Notes: generated by a model not told the origin, from the sequence alone. Shown: positions 17,263-27,296, numbered from the stretch's first letter. The stretch: 64,000 nucleotides of DNA from Halarchaeum rubridurum (GCF_014647115.1 NZ_BMOO01000002.1:186001-250000), one strand, 5' to 3'. Made by a program: numbers and translations.

Positions 17263-17413
17263 GAACGCAAGGTCAACGCAAATCCCTTTTAGTGTTTCCC
17301 TGCTGATCGGCGGGATCGGGCCCGTGGTCGGGGGCGAAACGGGAGCGACCCGGCAGCGGGACGAGAACGAGGCGAGAGCGAGGCGAGAACGAAATGAGAC
17401 GGATCGCGACCGC

Positions 17414-18379
17414 TCAGACGTCGAGGGCGCGCTCGATGCCCGCGGCGATCCGCGGCGGGTTCGGGAAGTAGAAGTCCTCCATCGAGAGCATCGGCACCTG
17501 CGTGTCGAAGCCCGTGACGCGCTCGACGGGGGCTTCGAGGTACATCAGCGCCTCGTCGTTGATTCGGGCGACGACGTCGCTGCCGACGCCGCCGGTCCGC
17601 GGGCCCTCGTGGACGACGACCGCGCGGCCCGTCTTCTTCACGGACTCGACGACCGTCTCCGAGTCCATCGGCGAGATGGTACGGAGGTCGACGAGTTCGA
17701 CGTCGGCCTCGACGTTCGCCGCGGCCTCCTCGGCCATCGGCATCATCGACCCCCAGGAGACGACGGTGACGTCCTCGCCCTCCTCGCGGACCGCGGCCTC
17801 GCCGAGGGGGACCTCGTAGTCGCCCTCGGGGACCTCCTCGCGGAAGGAGCGATAGATGCGCTTTGGCTCCATGAAGAGGACGGGGTCGGGGTCGCGGATC
17901 GCGGCCGTGAGCAGCCCCTTCGTGTCGCTCGGGGTGCTCGGGATGACGACCTTCAGCCCCGGGATGTGGGCGTAGCTGCCCTCCATGCTCTCGGAGTGGT
18001 GTTCGAGCGCGCGGACGCCCGCGCCGTAGGGCATCCGGGCGACCATCGAGGCCGTGAACTCCCCGCGGGTCCGCCAGCGCATCCGGCTCGCGTTCGAGAC
18101 GAGCTGGTCGAACGCCGGCGGGAGGAAGCCGGAGAACTGAATCTCCGCGACGGGGCGGTAGCCGTACATCGCCAACCCGGTCGCGCTCCCGATGATGGCG
18201 ATTTCGGAGAGCGGCGTGTCGACGACGCGGTCGTTCCCGAACTCCTCCATGAGGCCCTCGGTGGCCCGGAAGACGCCGCCGCTCCGGGCGACGTCCTCGC
18301 CGAAGACGAGCACGCGCTCGTCGGCCGCCATCTCCGTGTGCAGTGCGTCGTTGACCGCCTCTACGATAGTCGCGTTCAT
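17414..18379 (-). CDS. pdhB: 2-oxoacid dehydrogenase E1 beta
   Basis: 321 residues. Contains FGEDVARSGGVFRATEGL, DTPLSEIAIIGSATGLAMYG and HHSESMEGSYAHIPGLKVV, the thiamine-diphosphate (pyrimidine-side) and interface motifs of transketolase-like beta subunits, and a C-terminal VTGFDTQVPM. Works with E1 alpha to decarboxylate a 2-oxoacid. ATG lies immediately against the E1 alpha stop (18380-18382), so the two are co-translated. Confidence 0.93.
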   Translation of the reverse strand: MNATIVEAVNDALHTEMAADERVLVFGEDVARSGGVFRATEGLMEEFGNDRVVDTPLSEIAIIGSATGLAMYGYRPVAEIQFSGFLPPAFDQLVSNASRMRWRTRGEFTASMVARMPYGAGVRALEHHSESMEGSYAHIPGLKVVIPSTPSDTKGLLTAAIRDPDPVLFMEPKRIYRSFREEVPEGDYEVPLGEAAVREEGEDVTVVSWGSMMPMAEEAAANVEADVELVDLRTISPMDSETVVESVKKTGRAVVVHEGPRTGGVGSDVVARINDEALMYLEAPVERVTGFDTQVPMLSMEDFYFPNPPRIAAGIERALDV

Positions 18380-19546
18380 TTATCCCTTGGGCCGCTGGTC
18401 GATGTAGTCGTACGCCTCGGGGTGCTCCTCGAGGAACTGTTCGAACTCGGTGAGCTGGCGTCTGAGTTCCGGGGGGAGCTCCTCGTAGACGTGCGCGAAC
18501 ATCTCGGAGACGTCGCGCTCGGCGAAGTCGTTCGCGGCCGCGAGCGCCGCGTCGAACTCGTCGTTTATCTCCTCGACGATGGCGTCGTGGTCGATGTCGT
18601 CCCAGAGCCCCTCGGATTCGAGGAACGAGCGGTAGCGCTCGATGGGGTCGTTCTCCTCCCACGCCTGCTCTTCTTCCTCCGTGCGATAGCGATGCGGGTC
18701 GTCGGAGGTCGTGTGCGCGTCGAGGCGGTAGGTGACGGATTCGATGAAGACCGGTTCGCCCCGCTTGACGCGCTCGCGGGCCTCCATGACGGCGTCGTAG
18801 ACGGCGAGGACGTCCTGGCCGTCGACGCGAATCGCGTCGATACCGTAGCCGAGCGCCTTCTGCGCGATGGTGTTCGCGCCGGTCTGCTCGGAGAACGGCA
18901 TCGAGATCGCGTACTGGTTGTTCTGGCAGAAGAACAGCGCGGGGACTTCGAGGGCGCCGGCGAGGTTGAGCCCCTCGTGGACGACGCCGGTGCTCGTCGC
19001 GCCGTCGCCGAGGTACGCCATCGTGATCTCATCGGCGTCGCGGATGTCCATCCCCCACGCGGTACCGGCGGCGAGCGGGAGGTGCGCGCCGACGGCGATG
19101 GCGACCTGGGAGTTGTGCTCCGCGAAGGACTGCTGGCTCTCCTCGATGCCGCGCCAGAAGAGAATCATGTCGCGCATCGGGACGCCGCGCATGAACATCG
19201 CGGTCCACGCCCGCCCGAGGTACATCCAGTCGTCGGGCGCGATGGTGTACGCGCTCCCGACGATGCTGGCCTCCTGGCCGCGCGTCGTCCCGAACGTGCC
19301 GAGTTCGCCGCGACGCTGAATCTTCACCATCCGGCGGTTGAACACCCGGTCGGAGACCATCCATCGGTAGAGGTCCCGGAAGGCCTCGTCGTCGAGGTCC
19401 GGGATCGACGATTCGTCGTACTCCCCGTCCGGCGTGACGAGCTGGTGAGTCGGCACCCGCAGGTCGTCCTGCGAGAGGTACTCGACCGGCCCACCGTACG
19501 ACTCCGGCTCCGGTGGAGTGAGGTCGGTTCGCTGTCTATCAGTCAT
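18380..19546 (-). CDS. pdhA: 2-oxoacid dehydrogenase E1 alpha
   Basis: 388 residues. Thiamine-diphosphate motif GDGATSTGVVHEGLNLAGAL with closing FFCQNNQYAIS, and the phosphorylation-loop-like segment YRLDAHTTSDDPHRYRTEEE that contacts E1 beta. Head gene of the complex; on the minus strand a TATA (GATTTTAATA, 19576-19585) lies about 30-39 bases before ATG 19546. Haloarchaeal complexes of this type often have uncertain in vivo substrate. The nearby thiamine-salvage locus supplies its cofactor and lipA/lplA (30156-31979) its lipoyl groups. Confidence 0.93.
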   Translation of the reverse strand: MTDRQRTDLTPPEPESYGGPVEYLSQDDLRVPTHQLVTPDGEYDESSIPDLDDEAFRDLYRWMVSDRVFNRRMVKIQRRGELGTFGTTRGQEASIVGSAYTIAPDDWMYLGRAWTAMFMRGVPMRDMILFWRGIEESQQSFAEHNSQVAIAVGAHLPLAAGTAWGMDIRDADEITMAYLGDGATSTGVVHEGLNLAGALEVPALFFCQNNQYAISMPFSEQTGANTIAQKALGYGIDAIRVDGQDVLAVYDAVMEARERVKRGEPVFIESVTYRLDAHTTSDDPHRYRTEEEEQAWEENDPIERYRSFLESEGLWDDIDHDAIVEEINDEFDAALAAANDFAERDVSEMFAHVYEELPPELRRQLTEFEQFLEEHPEAYDYIDQRPKG

Positions 19547-19650
19547 TCGACGGCCGGAAGGTTGTGAGTAAGTCGTATTAAAATCGTGGGGTATTCGAGG
19601 GGGTCGAGGGGGTCGAAGGATAGTCGTCGCCCCCTAACCTTCACGAAGAT

Positions 19651-19658
19651 TTATTATG
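19651..19658 (+). promoter_or_regulatory. TATA box upstream of amidohydrolase
   Basis: TTATTATG, flanked by GATT and TCG, lies about 36-43 bases before a six-codon leader ORF at 19694 and 53-60 before the amidohydrolase ATG. The same TTATTAT core recurs at 21218 and 43018. Confidence 0.45.
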
Positions 19659-19710
19659 TCGTCCAGGGTACAGACGTGGTGGTACTACGACACATGACGG
19701 TGAGACACAG

Positions 19711-20799
19711 ATGATCGAACCGGCGGAGCACCTCGTCGTCGACTGCGACTGGCACTACGCGGACACCTTCGAACAGGTCGCCCCGTACATGCCCGAGCCG
19801 TGGAAGACGAAGTTCCGGAACAGCGGGTGGGACAGCACGGGCGTGAATCAGGGGTTGAGCGCGTTCTTCCCGACGTCGACGGGGAACCGGTCGAACTACG
19901 GGAAGATCGACCGGGAGTTCTCGGAGTACCCGCAGGGCGGCGACGACAAGGCGGACGTCGTCGAGGGGATGGAGTTCCTCGACGTCGACGCCACCCTCCA
20001 AATCTCCCATCTCATCCTGGCGATGGGCGGCGTCACGGCCGACGACCGTCGCGTCGAGTCGTTCATCAAGGGGTACATCGACTACATGCTCGCGGAGGTG
20101 CTCGACCCCGACGCGGGCATCTACGGCCTCGCGCCGCTCCCCTACCACGACATCGACGCGTCGATGGACGTCCTCGACCGAATCGAGGACGAGGAGACGT
20201 TCAAGGGCGTCGTGATGGTCACCGCGGGCGCGAGCCCGCCGCTCGGGAACCGGAAGTACGACCCGATCTACGAGCGCTGCGAGGCCCTCGGGCTCCCCGT
20301 CGTCTACCACACCGGCGGCTCCGGCCTCGACGACTACGTCCGGGCGGGCTACGAGGAGATGATCGAGACGCACACGCTGGGCTTCCTCGAATCGAACATG
20401 TCCCAGATCGTCAGCGTCGCCTGCCAGGGCGTCCCCGAGAAGTTCCCGGACCTCGACATCGTCTTCATGGAGTCCGGCGTCACCTACCTCCCGGGGCTCA
20501 TCAGCCGCCTCGACGAGGAGTACCTCAAGCGCGCCGAGGAAGCGCCGCTGTTGGAGGCCCCGCCGGGCGACTACATCAGCGACTTCTACTTCGGCACCCA
20601 GCCCCTGGAGGAGTCCGCGCGCCCCGACCTCCTCGAAATCTGCTTCGACATGCTCGGCACGGAGCACCTCCTCTACGCCTCCGACTACCCCCACTGGGAC
20701 TACGACAGCCCGAGCATCATCACGGACCTCCCGATGCTGGACGACGAGCAGCGAAAGGACATCCTCGGGCGGAACGCCGCGGAGGTGTTCGACCTGTGA
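19711..20799 (+). CDS. Amidohydrolase-superfamily probable decarboxylase
   Basis: 362 residues, metal-dependent amidohydrolase 2 (ACMSD/gamma-resorcylate decarboxylase-like) pattern. N-terminal VVDCDWHY replaces the usual DxHxH; VVYHTGGSG near residue 198 and LYASDYPHWDYDSP near 325 provide the His and the conserved Asp. Such enzymes remove non-oxidatively a carboxyl from aromatic acids or hydrolyse ring-derived products. It is translationally coupled to a Rieske ferredoxin (4-base overlap) and followed by a solute-binding protein, so a role in breakdown of an imported aromatic-like acid is likely. Start ATG overlaps the TGA of a six-codon leader ORF. Confidence 0.8.
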   Translation: MIEPAEHLVVDCDWHYADTFEQVAPYMPEPWKTKFRNSGWDSTGVNQGLSAFFPTSTGNRSNYGKIDREFSEYPQGGDDKADVVEGMEFLDVDATLQISHLILAMGGVTADDRRVESFIKGYIDYMLAEVLDPDAGIYGLAPLPYHDIDASMDVLDRIEDEETFKGVVMVTAGASPPLGNRKYDPIYERCEALGLPVVYHTGGSGLDDYVRAGYEEMIETHTLGFLESNMSQIVSVACQGVPEKFPDLDIVFMESGVTYLPGLISRLDEEYLKRAEEAPLLEAPPGDYISDFYFGTQPLEESARPDLLEICFDMLGTEHLLYASDYPHWDYDSPSIITDLPMLDDEQRKDILGRNAAEVFDL

Positions 20800-21167
20800 G
20801 CGACGGGGAAATCGCGGTCGGCGCGGCGGACGACTTCGACGACGGCGACGTGGAAATCGTCGAGGTCGGACGCGCCGAGGTCGGCGTCATCAGGGCCGAC
20901 GGGGAGTTCTACGCGCTCCGGAACCAGTGTCCGCACGACGGCGGCCCGACCTGTGAGGGGAAGGTCGAAAAGCGCCTCGTCGGCGAGTGGGGCGGCCCCG
21001 GCGAGCGCGTCGAGCAGCGCTACGGCGACGACTGCATCGTCTCCTGTCCGTGGCACGGGTGGTCGTTCGACCTCGATACGGGCGAACACATCGGCGACGA
21101 CAGCTACGTCGTCCCGACGTACGACGTGGTCGTCCGCGACGGCGTCGTCTACGTGCAGACGGACTGA
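20796..21167 (+). CDS. Rieske [2Fe-2S] ferredoxin
   Basis: 123 residues, single Rieske domain: CPHDGG (Cys and His ligands at about 48-50) and SCPWHGW (about 86-91), with a 17-residue insert (LVGEWGGPGERVEQRYG) between them. Electron carrier of the type that serves ring-hydroxylating oxygenases. No oxygenase catalytic subunit is visible in this window, so its partner is unknown. GTG start overlaps the amidohydrolase TGA by 4 bases. Confidence 0.9.
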   Translation: MSDGEIAVGAADDFDDGDVEIVEVGRAEVGVIRADGEFYALRNQCPHDGGPTCEGKVEKRLVGEWGGPGERVEQRYGDDCIVSCPWHGWSFDLDTGEHIGDDSYVVPTYDVVVRDGVVYVQTD

Positions 21168-21217
21168 CGGGACGCGCGGTCTCGCGTCGTCCACGCGGGG
21201 GGGCGCGGGGCAAAAGC

Positions 21218-21227
21218 TTATTATAAA
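21218..21227 (+). promoter_or_regulatory. TATA box for the solute-binding protein gene
   Basis: TTATTATAAA lies 23-32 bases before the ATG at 21250, consistent with a strong leaderless promoter. Confidence 0.6.
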
Positions 21228-21249
21228 TCAGTAGGTATCGTCGAGTACG

Positions 21250-22266
21250 ATGTCTCGATACAACAGGCGCGACTACCTCAAGGCGGCCGGAATCGCGGGT
21301 GCGGCCGGCCTCACCGGGTTCGCGGGATGCACAGGTGGCGGTGGCGGCGGTGGCGGCGGCACGCCGACTATCAACTTCAACTACGTCGTCCCCATCGAGA
21401 ACGCGGCGTCGCTGCTCGCCGTCCCGGAGATTCGCAGCGAGCTCCCGAACGCCGGTTCGGCCTACGAGCTCAACGTCACGCGGAACTCCGGGACGCCGAC
21501 CTCGCTGAACCAGATGGCGGCGGGGAGCGCGGACGTCGTGATGACCTCCACGGTGAGTTTCGCCTCGGCGGTCAACCAGAACGCCATCCCGGAGGGAATC
21601 TCCGTCGTCGGCGTCGACTTCTGGGACGCCTCACCCGAGAACTACGACGTATCGGTCTTCTCCGCACCGGACTCGGGTATCACGGAGGTCGCGGACCTCG
21701 AGGGCAAGACGGTCGCCGTCAACGCCCTCGGGACCGGCGTCCACTCCGTCTACGTCAAGGGGCTGCGGAGCGCCGGGCTCACGCGCGACGACGTCGAGTT
21801 CGTCGAGATGGGCTTCCCGACGTACACCGCGGCGCTCAACGAGGGGAAGATCGACGCGGGCATCTATCCCGCGCTCTTCGCGGTCGGCGCGCGCGCCGAG
21901 GGGTTCAACCACGTCTTCGGCTCCGCTGACGTCTGGTCGCAGCAGTACCCCTTCACGTACGCGACCGCCGCGAAGCGCGCGCTCAACAACAAACCCGACG
22001 CCATGGCCGCGTGGGCGGAGGACTACGGCGCGCTCTTCGAGTACGTCCGCAACAACCGCAGCGAGGCCGCGACCGCCGCCGCGAACCACTTCGAGCTCCC
22101 GACGGAGACCGTCGAGTCGTACTTCTTCACCGAGAACGACTACCACCGCGACCTCACCGTCGACCAGGACGCCCTCCAGTTCATCATCGACGACCTCGTC
22201 GAACTCGACTTCATCGACGACTCCTTCGACGTCACGGAGCACTCGACGAACGAGTACCAGGGCTGA
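21250..22266 (+). CDS. TauA/NMT1-type solute-binding lipoprotein
   Basis: 338 residues. Tat leader NRRDYLKAAG with lipobox GFAGC (Cys about 27) and a Gly-rich linker, then a periplasmic-binding fold of the NMT1/THI5-TauA-SsuA class (QMAAGSADVVMTS; DLEGKTVAVNALGTG; LNEGKIDAGIYP). Ligands in this class include sulfonates, thiamine precursors, phthalate-like and other aromatic acids. It is probably the binding component for the permeases and ATPase at 22468-24810, which are encoded on the opposite strand, convergently. Context with the amidohydrolase suggests an aromatic or related carboxylate ligand. Confidence 0.87.
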   Translation: MSRYNRRDYLKAAGIAGAAGLTGFAGCTGGGGGGGGGTPTINFNYVVPIENAASLLAVPEIRSELPNAGSAYELNVTRNSGTPTSLNQMAAGSADVVMTSTVSFASAVNQNAIPEGISVVGVDFWDASPENYDVSVFSAPDSGITEVADLEGKTVAVNALGTGVHSVYVKGLRSAGLTRDDVEFVEMGFPTYTAALNEGKIDAGIYPALFAVGARAEGFNHVFGSADVWSQQYPFTYATAAKRALNNKPDAMAAWAEDYGALFEYVRNNRSEAATAAANHFELPTETVESYFFTENDYHRDLTVDQDALQFIIDDLVELDFIDDSFDVTEHSTNEYQG

Positions 22267-22467
22267 GCGGTCGCACCGCGGCCGTCTCGCCGTTCCCTTC
22301 GTTCCCGCTTTTTCTCCGGTCGACGAGCGAACGCGCCGCGACGCGACGGCGAGCGACGCGGCGGGTGGAGTCGGGGGTGACGATGGAAGCGGCCGAATGG
22401 CGACGGGCGAAGCGCAACGACGGCGAAAGCGGACGGGCGGGAACGGAGAGAGGGAGTGAGTGGCCGC

Positions 22468-23244
22468 TCAGGTCCAGTCGAGGAGACGGGTCCGGGCGGC
22501 GCGGAGGAGCCGGTCGAGCACGAGGCCGATGGCGATGATGGCGAAGATCACGGCGTAGGTCTGCGCGGAGTTGAAGCCGCGAACGCCGGCGATTTCGAGC
22601 GCGCCGAGACCGCCGCCACCGGCGACCATCTCGAAGACGAACGTGATGATGAGCGCGATGGGCGTGGCTATCTGCAGGCCCGTGAAGATGCCGGGCGAGG
22701 CCGCGGGGAGGATGACGCGCCAGAGGAGACGCCGGTCACCCGTCCCCATCATCCGCGCGGAGCGGATGAGGTTCTGCTCGACCTGCCGAGTGGCGTCGCG
22801 GGCGTTGACCGCGATGGGCCAGAACGTCCCGACGGCGACCATGATTATCTTCGAGACGTCGCCGATGCCGAACCAGAGCATGAACACCGGGACGAGCGAG
22901 ATGACGGGCACCGGGTAGCCGATCTTGATGAGCGGGTCGAAGAACCACTCGAAGAGCGCGTTGCGCGCGCAGAGTATCCCGACGGCGACGCCGGCGACGG
23001 CGGCACCCGCGAGACCGACGAACGCGCGCATCAGCGTCAGGTACGCGGCGTGTATCATCTGTCCCGTCGACACCAGCACCACGAACTCGTGGATCACGAC
23101 GGAGAGCTGCGGGAGGAAGTACGGGTATATCAACCCCATCCGCGTCACGGCCTCCCAGAGAACGAGGAGGAGGACGAGCGAGTAGATGGACTTGAGGGAG
23201 TCCACGATGGACGACGCGCCGAGCGAGCGGACGTCTACGTCCAT
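22468..23244 (-). CDS. ABC transporter permease (SsuC/TauC type), second
   Basis: 258 residues, six hydrophobic helices, with the coupling-loop motif NARDATRQVEQNLIRSARMMGTGDRRLLWRVILPAASPGIF (EAA loop). Overlaps the upstream permease by 10 bases. The two permeases share the LIRSARMMGT loop and probably form a heterodimer. Last gene of the ATPase-permease-permease operon, converging on the binding-protein gene across a 200-bp gap in which I see no gene. Confidence 0.87.
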   Translation of the reverse strand: MDVDVRSLGASSIVDSLKSIYSLVLLLVLWEAVTRMGLIYPYFLPQLSVVIHEFVVLVSTGQMIHAAYLTLMRAFVGLAGAAVAGVAVGILCARNALFEWFFDPLIKIGYPVPVISLVPVFMLWFGIGDVSKIIMVAVGTFWPIAVNARDATRQVEQNLIRSARMMGTGDRRLLWRVILPAASPGIFTGLQIATPIALIITFVFEMVAGGGGLGALEIAGVRGFNSAQTYAVIFAIIAIGLVLDRLLRAARTRLLDWT

Positions 23245-24026
23245 ACTAACACCCGTTCACGGACCTGTTCGAACCCGTACACCGCGGTGTAGGCCACCGC
23301 GGAGATGATGACGATGGTGGCGAACATCGCGGGGTAGCGCCCGAGCGACCCGGCGTCGCGGATGAGACGCCCCATCCCCTGCTCGGAGGCGATCAGTTCC
23401 GCGCTGATGAGCGAGATGAAGGCGAAGGGAATCGCCTGCCGGATGCCGGTCAGTATCTCCGGAATCGTCGCCGGGATGACGACCTTCCAGAAGAGCCGGC
23501 GGTCGCTCGTCCCCATCATCCGCGCGGAGCGGATGAGGTTTCGGTCGACGTTCTCGGCGGCGTTGTTCGCGTTCATCACGATGGGGAGGAGACACGCGAG
23601 GAAGACGATGAGGACCGCCGTCTTCGTCCCGATGCCGAGCCAGAGAAGCGCGAGCGGGACGAGCGCGGTCTTCGGGAGCGGGTAGATGAGCGAGAGGAAG
23701 ACGTCGAAGAAGTTCTCGACGGCCTCCGATTGGGACATCCCGATGCCGAGGAGCACGCCGACGACGATGCTGAGCGACAGCCCGACGCCGACGCGGAGGA
23801 GCGAGACGGCGAGGTGTGGGACGACCTCACCGGTGGCGAAGAGGTCGACGGTCGCCGCGGCGACGGCGGTGGGCGGCGGGAGGACGGACTCGGAGACCGC
23901 GCGCCCGCTCACGACCTCCCAGCCGAGCACCAGGAGGAGCAGCGGAATCCAGTCGAAGAGGAGCTTCGCAACGCCCGCGAACGGGTCGGGAATCCGCTCG
24001 GGGGTCCAGAGCTCGTTGGTCGCCAC
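23235..24026 (-). CDS. ABC transporter permease (SsuC/TauC type), first
   Basis: 263 residues, six helices, EAA loop NVDRNLIRSARMMGTSDRRL then FWKVVIPATIPEI. N-terminal cytoplasmic segment MATNELWTPERIPDP. Partner of the permease that follows; starts one base after the ATPase stop, so they are one operon. Confidence 0.88.
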   Translation of the reverse strand: MATNELWTPERIPDPFAGVAKLLFDWIPLLLLVLGWEVVSGRAVSESVLPPPTAVAAATVDLFATGEVVPHLAVSLLRVGVGLSLSIVVGVLLGIGMSQSEAVENFFDVFLSLIYPLPKTALVPLALLWLGIGTKTAVLIVFLACLLPIVMNANNAAENVDRNLIRSARMMGTSDRRLFWKVVIPATIPEILTGIRQAIPFAFISLISAELIASEQGMGRLIRDAGSLGRYPAMFATIVIISAVAYTAVYGFEQVRERVLVWT

Positions 24027-24027
24027 G

Positions 24028-24810
24028 CTACGGTTGCACCTCCGACTTCGTCTCCTCGCGGAGGGAGCGCCAGACCTCGTTCTTCTTCCGCGTGAACTCG
24101 TCGGACGTGACGATGTCCTCGCGCGGCCCCGAACGGTCGAGGTCGACCTCGGTGACGGTCTTCTTCGTCCCGGGGTGGCGGGTCATTATCATCACGCGCT
24201 CGGAGAGGTAGACGGCCTCCTCGACGTCGTGCGTGATGAAGACGACCGTCTTGTCGAGGTCGCCCCAGATGTCGATGAGCTGGTCCTGGAGCGTCTCGCG
24301 CAGCGGCTGGTCGAGCGCGCCGAAGGGCTCGTCCATCAGGAGTATCTTCGGGTCGTAGGCGAGCGTCCGCGCGAGCGCGACGCGCTGTTTCATCCCCCCG
24401 GAGAGCTCCTTGGGGTACTTGTTCTCGAACCCGGAGAGGTCCATCATGTCGATGAAGCGCTGGGCCGTCGCGTCCGCCTCCTCGTCCGGGACGCCGGCCT
24501 CCTCCAGCCCGTAGAGGACGTTCTCCTTCACCGTCCGCCACGGGAAGAGCGCGTAGTCCTGGAAGACGACGCCGCGGTCGGTCCCCGGCCCGTCGATGGG
24601 CGTGCCGTCGACGGAGACGGTCCCGTCCGTGATGTCGAGGAACCCCGCGATGATGTAGAGGAGGGTGCTCTTCCCACAGCCGCTGGGGCCGACGACGCTG
24701 ACGAACTCGCCGCCGTCGATGTCGAAGGAGAGGTCGTCGATGGCCTTCGTGCGTTCGGTCCCCTCGCCGTACACCTTCTCGAGGTTCGAGATGCCGATGC
24801 TGCCGTCCAT
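24028..24810 (-). CDS. ABC transporter ATPase (SsuB/TauB type)
   Basis: 260 residues from ATG 24810. Walker [11 protein letters not shown]-loop [11 protein letters not shown], signature [15 protein letters not shown], Walker [13 protein letters not shown] and switch His in FITHD. Energises import through the two downstream permeases. A longer reading to 24993 would start inside the promoter and add low-complexity sequence; rejected. A TATA element at 24978-24987 would give a leader of about 140 bases. Confidence 0.9.
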   Translation of the reverse strand: MDGSIGISNLEKVYGEGTERTKAIDDLSFDIDGGEFVSVVGPSGCGKSTLLYIIAGFLDITDGTVSVDGTPIDGPGTDRGVVFQDYALFPWRTVKENVLYGLEEAGVPDEEADATAQRFIDMMDLSGFENKYPKELSGGMKQRVALARTLAYDPKILLMDEPFGALDQPLRETLQDQLIDIWGDLDKTVVFITHDVEEAVYLSERVMIMTRHPGTKKTVTEVDLDRSGPREDIVTSDEFTRKKNEVWRSLREETKSEVQP

Positions 24811-24977
24811 CACCGGCCCCCACGTACGGTCGGTTCGGTCGCGCCACCGGCGGCCGCCCGGCGTCGGCCGTCCGTGGTGCGACGGTTCGCGTCCTCGATA
24901 GCGGGCGGTCGCTGCAGGGGTACCCCACAGACGACCCTCGTACTCTCTAACACAGTAGCGACATACATCAGCGGGGG

Positions 24978-24987
24978 TATAAAATTT
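24978..24987 (-). promoter_or_regulatory. Promoter of the ABC transporter operon
   Basis: Minus-strand AAATTTTATA. Directly upstream is GACAATAGTGAACA (24987-25000 read on the minus strand); on the plus strand this is TGTTCACTATTGTC, similar to TGTTCACGATAGTC at 32513-32526 before the Liv operon (12/14). Confidence 0.5.
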
Positions 24988-25085
24988 GTTCACTATTGTC
25001 AGCCAAATTCCGGTGGCGGCACGACGACGCGGTGGCGACGGCGCGACGGTGACGGCGAAGGGACGTGACTGCGTCGTGCCCCGCG

Positions 25086-27296
25086 TCAGCGACCGCCGGG
25101 CGCGACGAGCTCGACGGGGTGGGGAACGCCGTCGAAGGCGAGCGCGAGGAGCTGTTCGTGACAGGACGCCCCGCTGGCGGCGACGCGGCGACCCGCCGCG
25201 TCCGGGCGCTCGAACTGCTCACGGAGGTCCGCCCCGACGTCCATCGAGAGCTCGTAATACTCCGACTTGTAGCCGAACGACCCCGCCATCCCGCAGCACT
25301 CGACGTCACTCGTGACGACGTCGTGGCCGGCCCGCCGGAGGACGGCCTCGGTGTAGCCCGCGAGGTCGAGGGTGCGCTGCTGGCAGTGGCCGTGGTAGGC
25401 GACGTCGTCGCCGCCGACGAGCGCGTCCGCGTCCGCGCCGTTCTCCAGGAGGCCGTAGACGTACTCCATAATCTCGTAGCTGTTCGCGGCGAGGCGCTCG
25501 TGCGTCGCGTCGTCGAGGAGTTTCTCGTACTCGCCGCGGAACATGGCGACGTCCGAGGGTTCGACGACGACGACGTCCCGGCCGTCGTCGAGGGCGGGCG
25601 CGAGCGCGTCGCTCACCCGCTCGGCCTGCGTGCGCGCCGTCTCGATCATCCCCTGACTGAGCGGCGCGCGCCCGCTCTCGTGGCAGGGCGCGAGCGTCAC
25701 GTCGACGCCGAGGACCTCGAGCGTCCGCACGGCCGCCTTCCCGCGCTCGGTGAGCGCGTAGTTCGTGTAGGCGTCGGGGTAGAGGACGGCCGCGCGGTCC
25801 GCGGTGCCGGCGCTCGGGAGGGGGTCGCGCGCGGCGAACCAGTCGGCGAGCGTCTCGCGCTCGAACGTCGGGAGGTCGCGCCGGCGGTCGACGCCGAGCC
25901 AGCGGTCCATCGCCGCGCGGACGGGTGCGCGCCGAGACAGCCAGTTCGAGAGGGGCGCCGTCTCGCTCCCGAGTCGCGCGAGCGTCCCGAAGTTCCCGAA
26001 GAGGCGCTTTTGGAGGTCGACGCCCGCGGGGTCGTCGTCGGGCGTCAGCCCGGAGACGAGGTGGTCGAACGCGTCGGGGTCGGCACCGCGGTTGCGCCGG
26101 TCGCGGACGACCGTGTTTATCCACGGGATGTCGATCTCGACGGGGCAGGCGTCGACGCAACGCGAACACCCTGTACAGAGGTCGTTGAAGTCGTCCGTCG
26201 CGTCCTCGCCGCGGATGCCGGCCTCCCAGCCGGTGGCGATGCCGCCCGTGTAGGTCTCACCGCCGAAGGCGTGGCCGCCGACGTGCTGGAAGTTCGCGCA
26301 CGAGTTGCCACACGCCCCACAGCGGATGCAGTAGAGCGTCTCCCTCAGCTGGTCGTCCTCGCGCATGTCGAGGCGGCCGTTGTCGACGAGCACGAGGTGG
26401 AACGACCGGTCCGCGGGATCGCCGAGGGGTTCGTCCGGCGCGTCGAAGTCGATGGTCGGCGAGTCGACGGGCGGCGTGAGGAGGGAGAGGTACGTGGCGA
26501 CGTCCTGCCCGCCGGCGGCCTTGGCGATGAGTTCGGCGAACGGCGGCAGGTCGGCCGCGGAGGGCAGGAGTTTCTCGACGCCCGCGACCGCGACGTGCGT
26601 GTCGGGCGTGACGGCGCACTTGCGGGCGTTCCCCTCGTTCGTCACGAGCGCGATGCTCCCGGAGTCGGCGAGCACGAAGTTCGCGCCCGTCATCCCGACG
26701 TCCGCGCGCTCGATGCGTTCGCCGACGTGGTCGCGGGCGAAGCGCGTGAGGTCCGCCGCGGTCTCCAGGGGCACGTCCGGGTCGAACACCTCGTTGAACA
26801 GCGCGGTTATCTCCTCGCGCGACTTGTGAATGGCGGGGCCGACGAGGTGCGAGGGGGCCTCGTCGGCGACCTGCACGACGAACTCCCCGAGGTCCGTCTC
26901 GTGGACGTCGACGCCGGCGTCGAGGAGCGCGTCGTTCACGCCGAGTTCCTCCGTCGTCATCGACTTCGACTTCACGACGGAGTCGGCGTCCGCGTCGTCG
27001 CAGACGCGCTCGATGTAGGCGTTCGCGTCCGCGGCGTCGTCCGCGACGTAGACCTCCCCGCCGTTCGCCGCGACGGTCTCGCGCACCCGCTCGACGAGCT
27101 CCGGGAGGCGCTCGATGGCGTCCTCCTTGATGGCGCGCGCCTCCGCGCGGAGGGCGTCGATGTCCCCGCCGGCCGCGTTCGCCTCGTAGCGCACGCGGTT
27201 CAGGTGCGTGGTGTTCTCGTGGACGGCGTCGCCCTCGGTTTCGAGCAGGGCGCGGATGCGCGCGGCCTTCGCGGCGCGCGTCGACTCCCCGCTCAT
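25086..27296 (-). CDS. LutB-LutA fusion, Fe-S lactate/oxidoreductase subunit
   Basis: 736 residues. The N-terminal two-thirds is LutB/LldF-like: a LUD domain (about 60-290), then Fe-S motifs [12 protein letters not shown] and [13 protein letters not shown] (near 340-405). The C-terminal third is LutA/LldE-like with two CCG modules, seen as LAPCHESG and [11 protein letters not shown], and [12 protein letters not shown]. LutABC oxidises L-lactate in bacteria using three proteins; here B and A are fused. Substrate could also be D-lactate or another hydroxyacid. It is followed by LutC with a 1-base gap between coding regions (27296/27298). Confidence 0.88.
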   Translation of the reverse strand: MSGESTRAAKAARIRALLETEGDAVHENTTHLNRVRYEANAAGGDIDALRAEARAIKEDAIERLPELVERVRETVAANGGEVYVADDAADANAYIERVCDDADADSVVKSKSMTTEELGVNDALLDAGVDVHETDLGEFVVQVADEAPSHLVGPAIHKSREEITALFNEVFDPDVPLETAADLTRFARDHVGERIERADVGMTGANFVLADSGSIALVTNEGNARKCAVTPDTHVAVAGVEKLLPSAADLPPFAELIAKAAGGQDVATYLSLLTPPVDSPTIDFDAPDEPLGDPADRSFHLVLVDNGRLDMREDDQLRETLYCIRCGACGNSCANFQHVGGHAFGGETYTGGIATGWEAGIRGEDATDDFNDLCTGCSRCVDACPVEIDIPWINTVVRDRRNRGADPDAFDHLVSGLTPDDDPAGVDLQKRLFGNFGTLARLGSETAPLSNWLSRRAPVRAAMDRWLGVDRRRDLPTFERETLADWFAARDPLPSAGTADRAAVLYPDAYTNYALTERGKAAVRTLEVLGVDVTLAPCHESGRAPLSQGMIETARTQAERVSDALAPALDDGRDVVVVEPSDVAMFRGEYEKLLDDATHERLAANSYEIMEYVYGLLENGADADALVGGDDVAYHGHCQQRTLDLAGYTEAVLRRAGHDVVTSDVECCGMAGSFGYKSEYYELSMDVGADLREQFERPDAAGRRVAASGASCHEQLLALAFDGVPHPVELVAPGGR

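Noticed and set aside
21320-21360. GGTGGCGGT repeats in the binding-protein gene
   Set aside because: They encode the Gly linker after the lipobox that is normal for haloarchaeal Tat lipoproteins; the same occurs near 48300.
24811-24993. Longer N-terminus of the ABC ATPase
   Set aside because: It would cross the TATA region and add atypical sequence; family proteins start close to the ATG at 24810.
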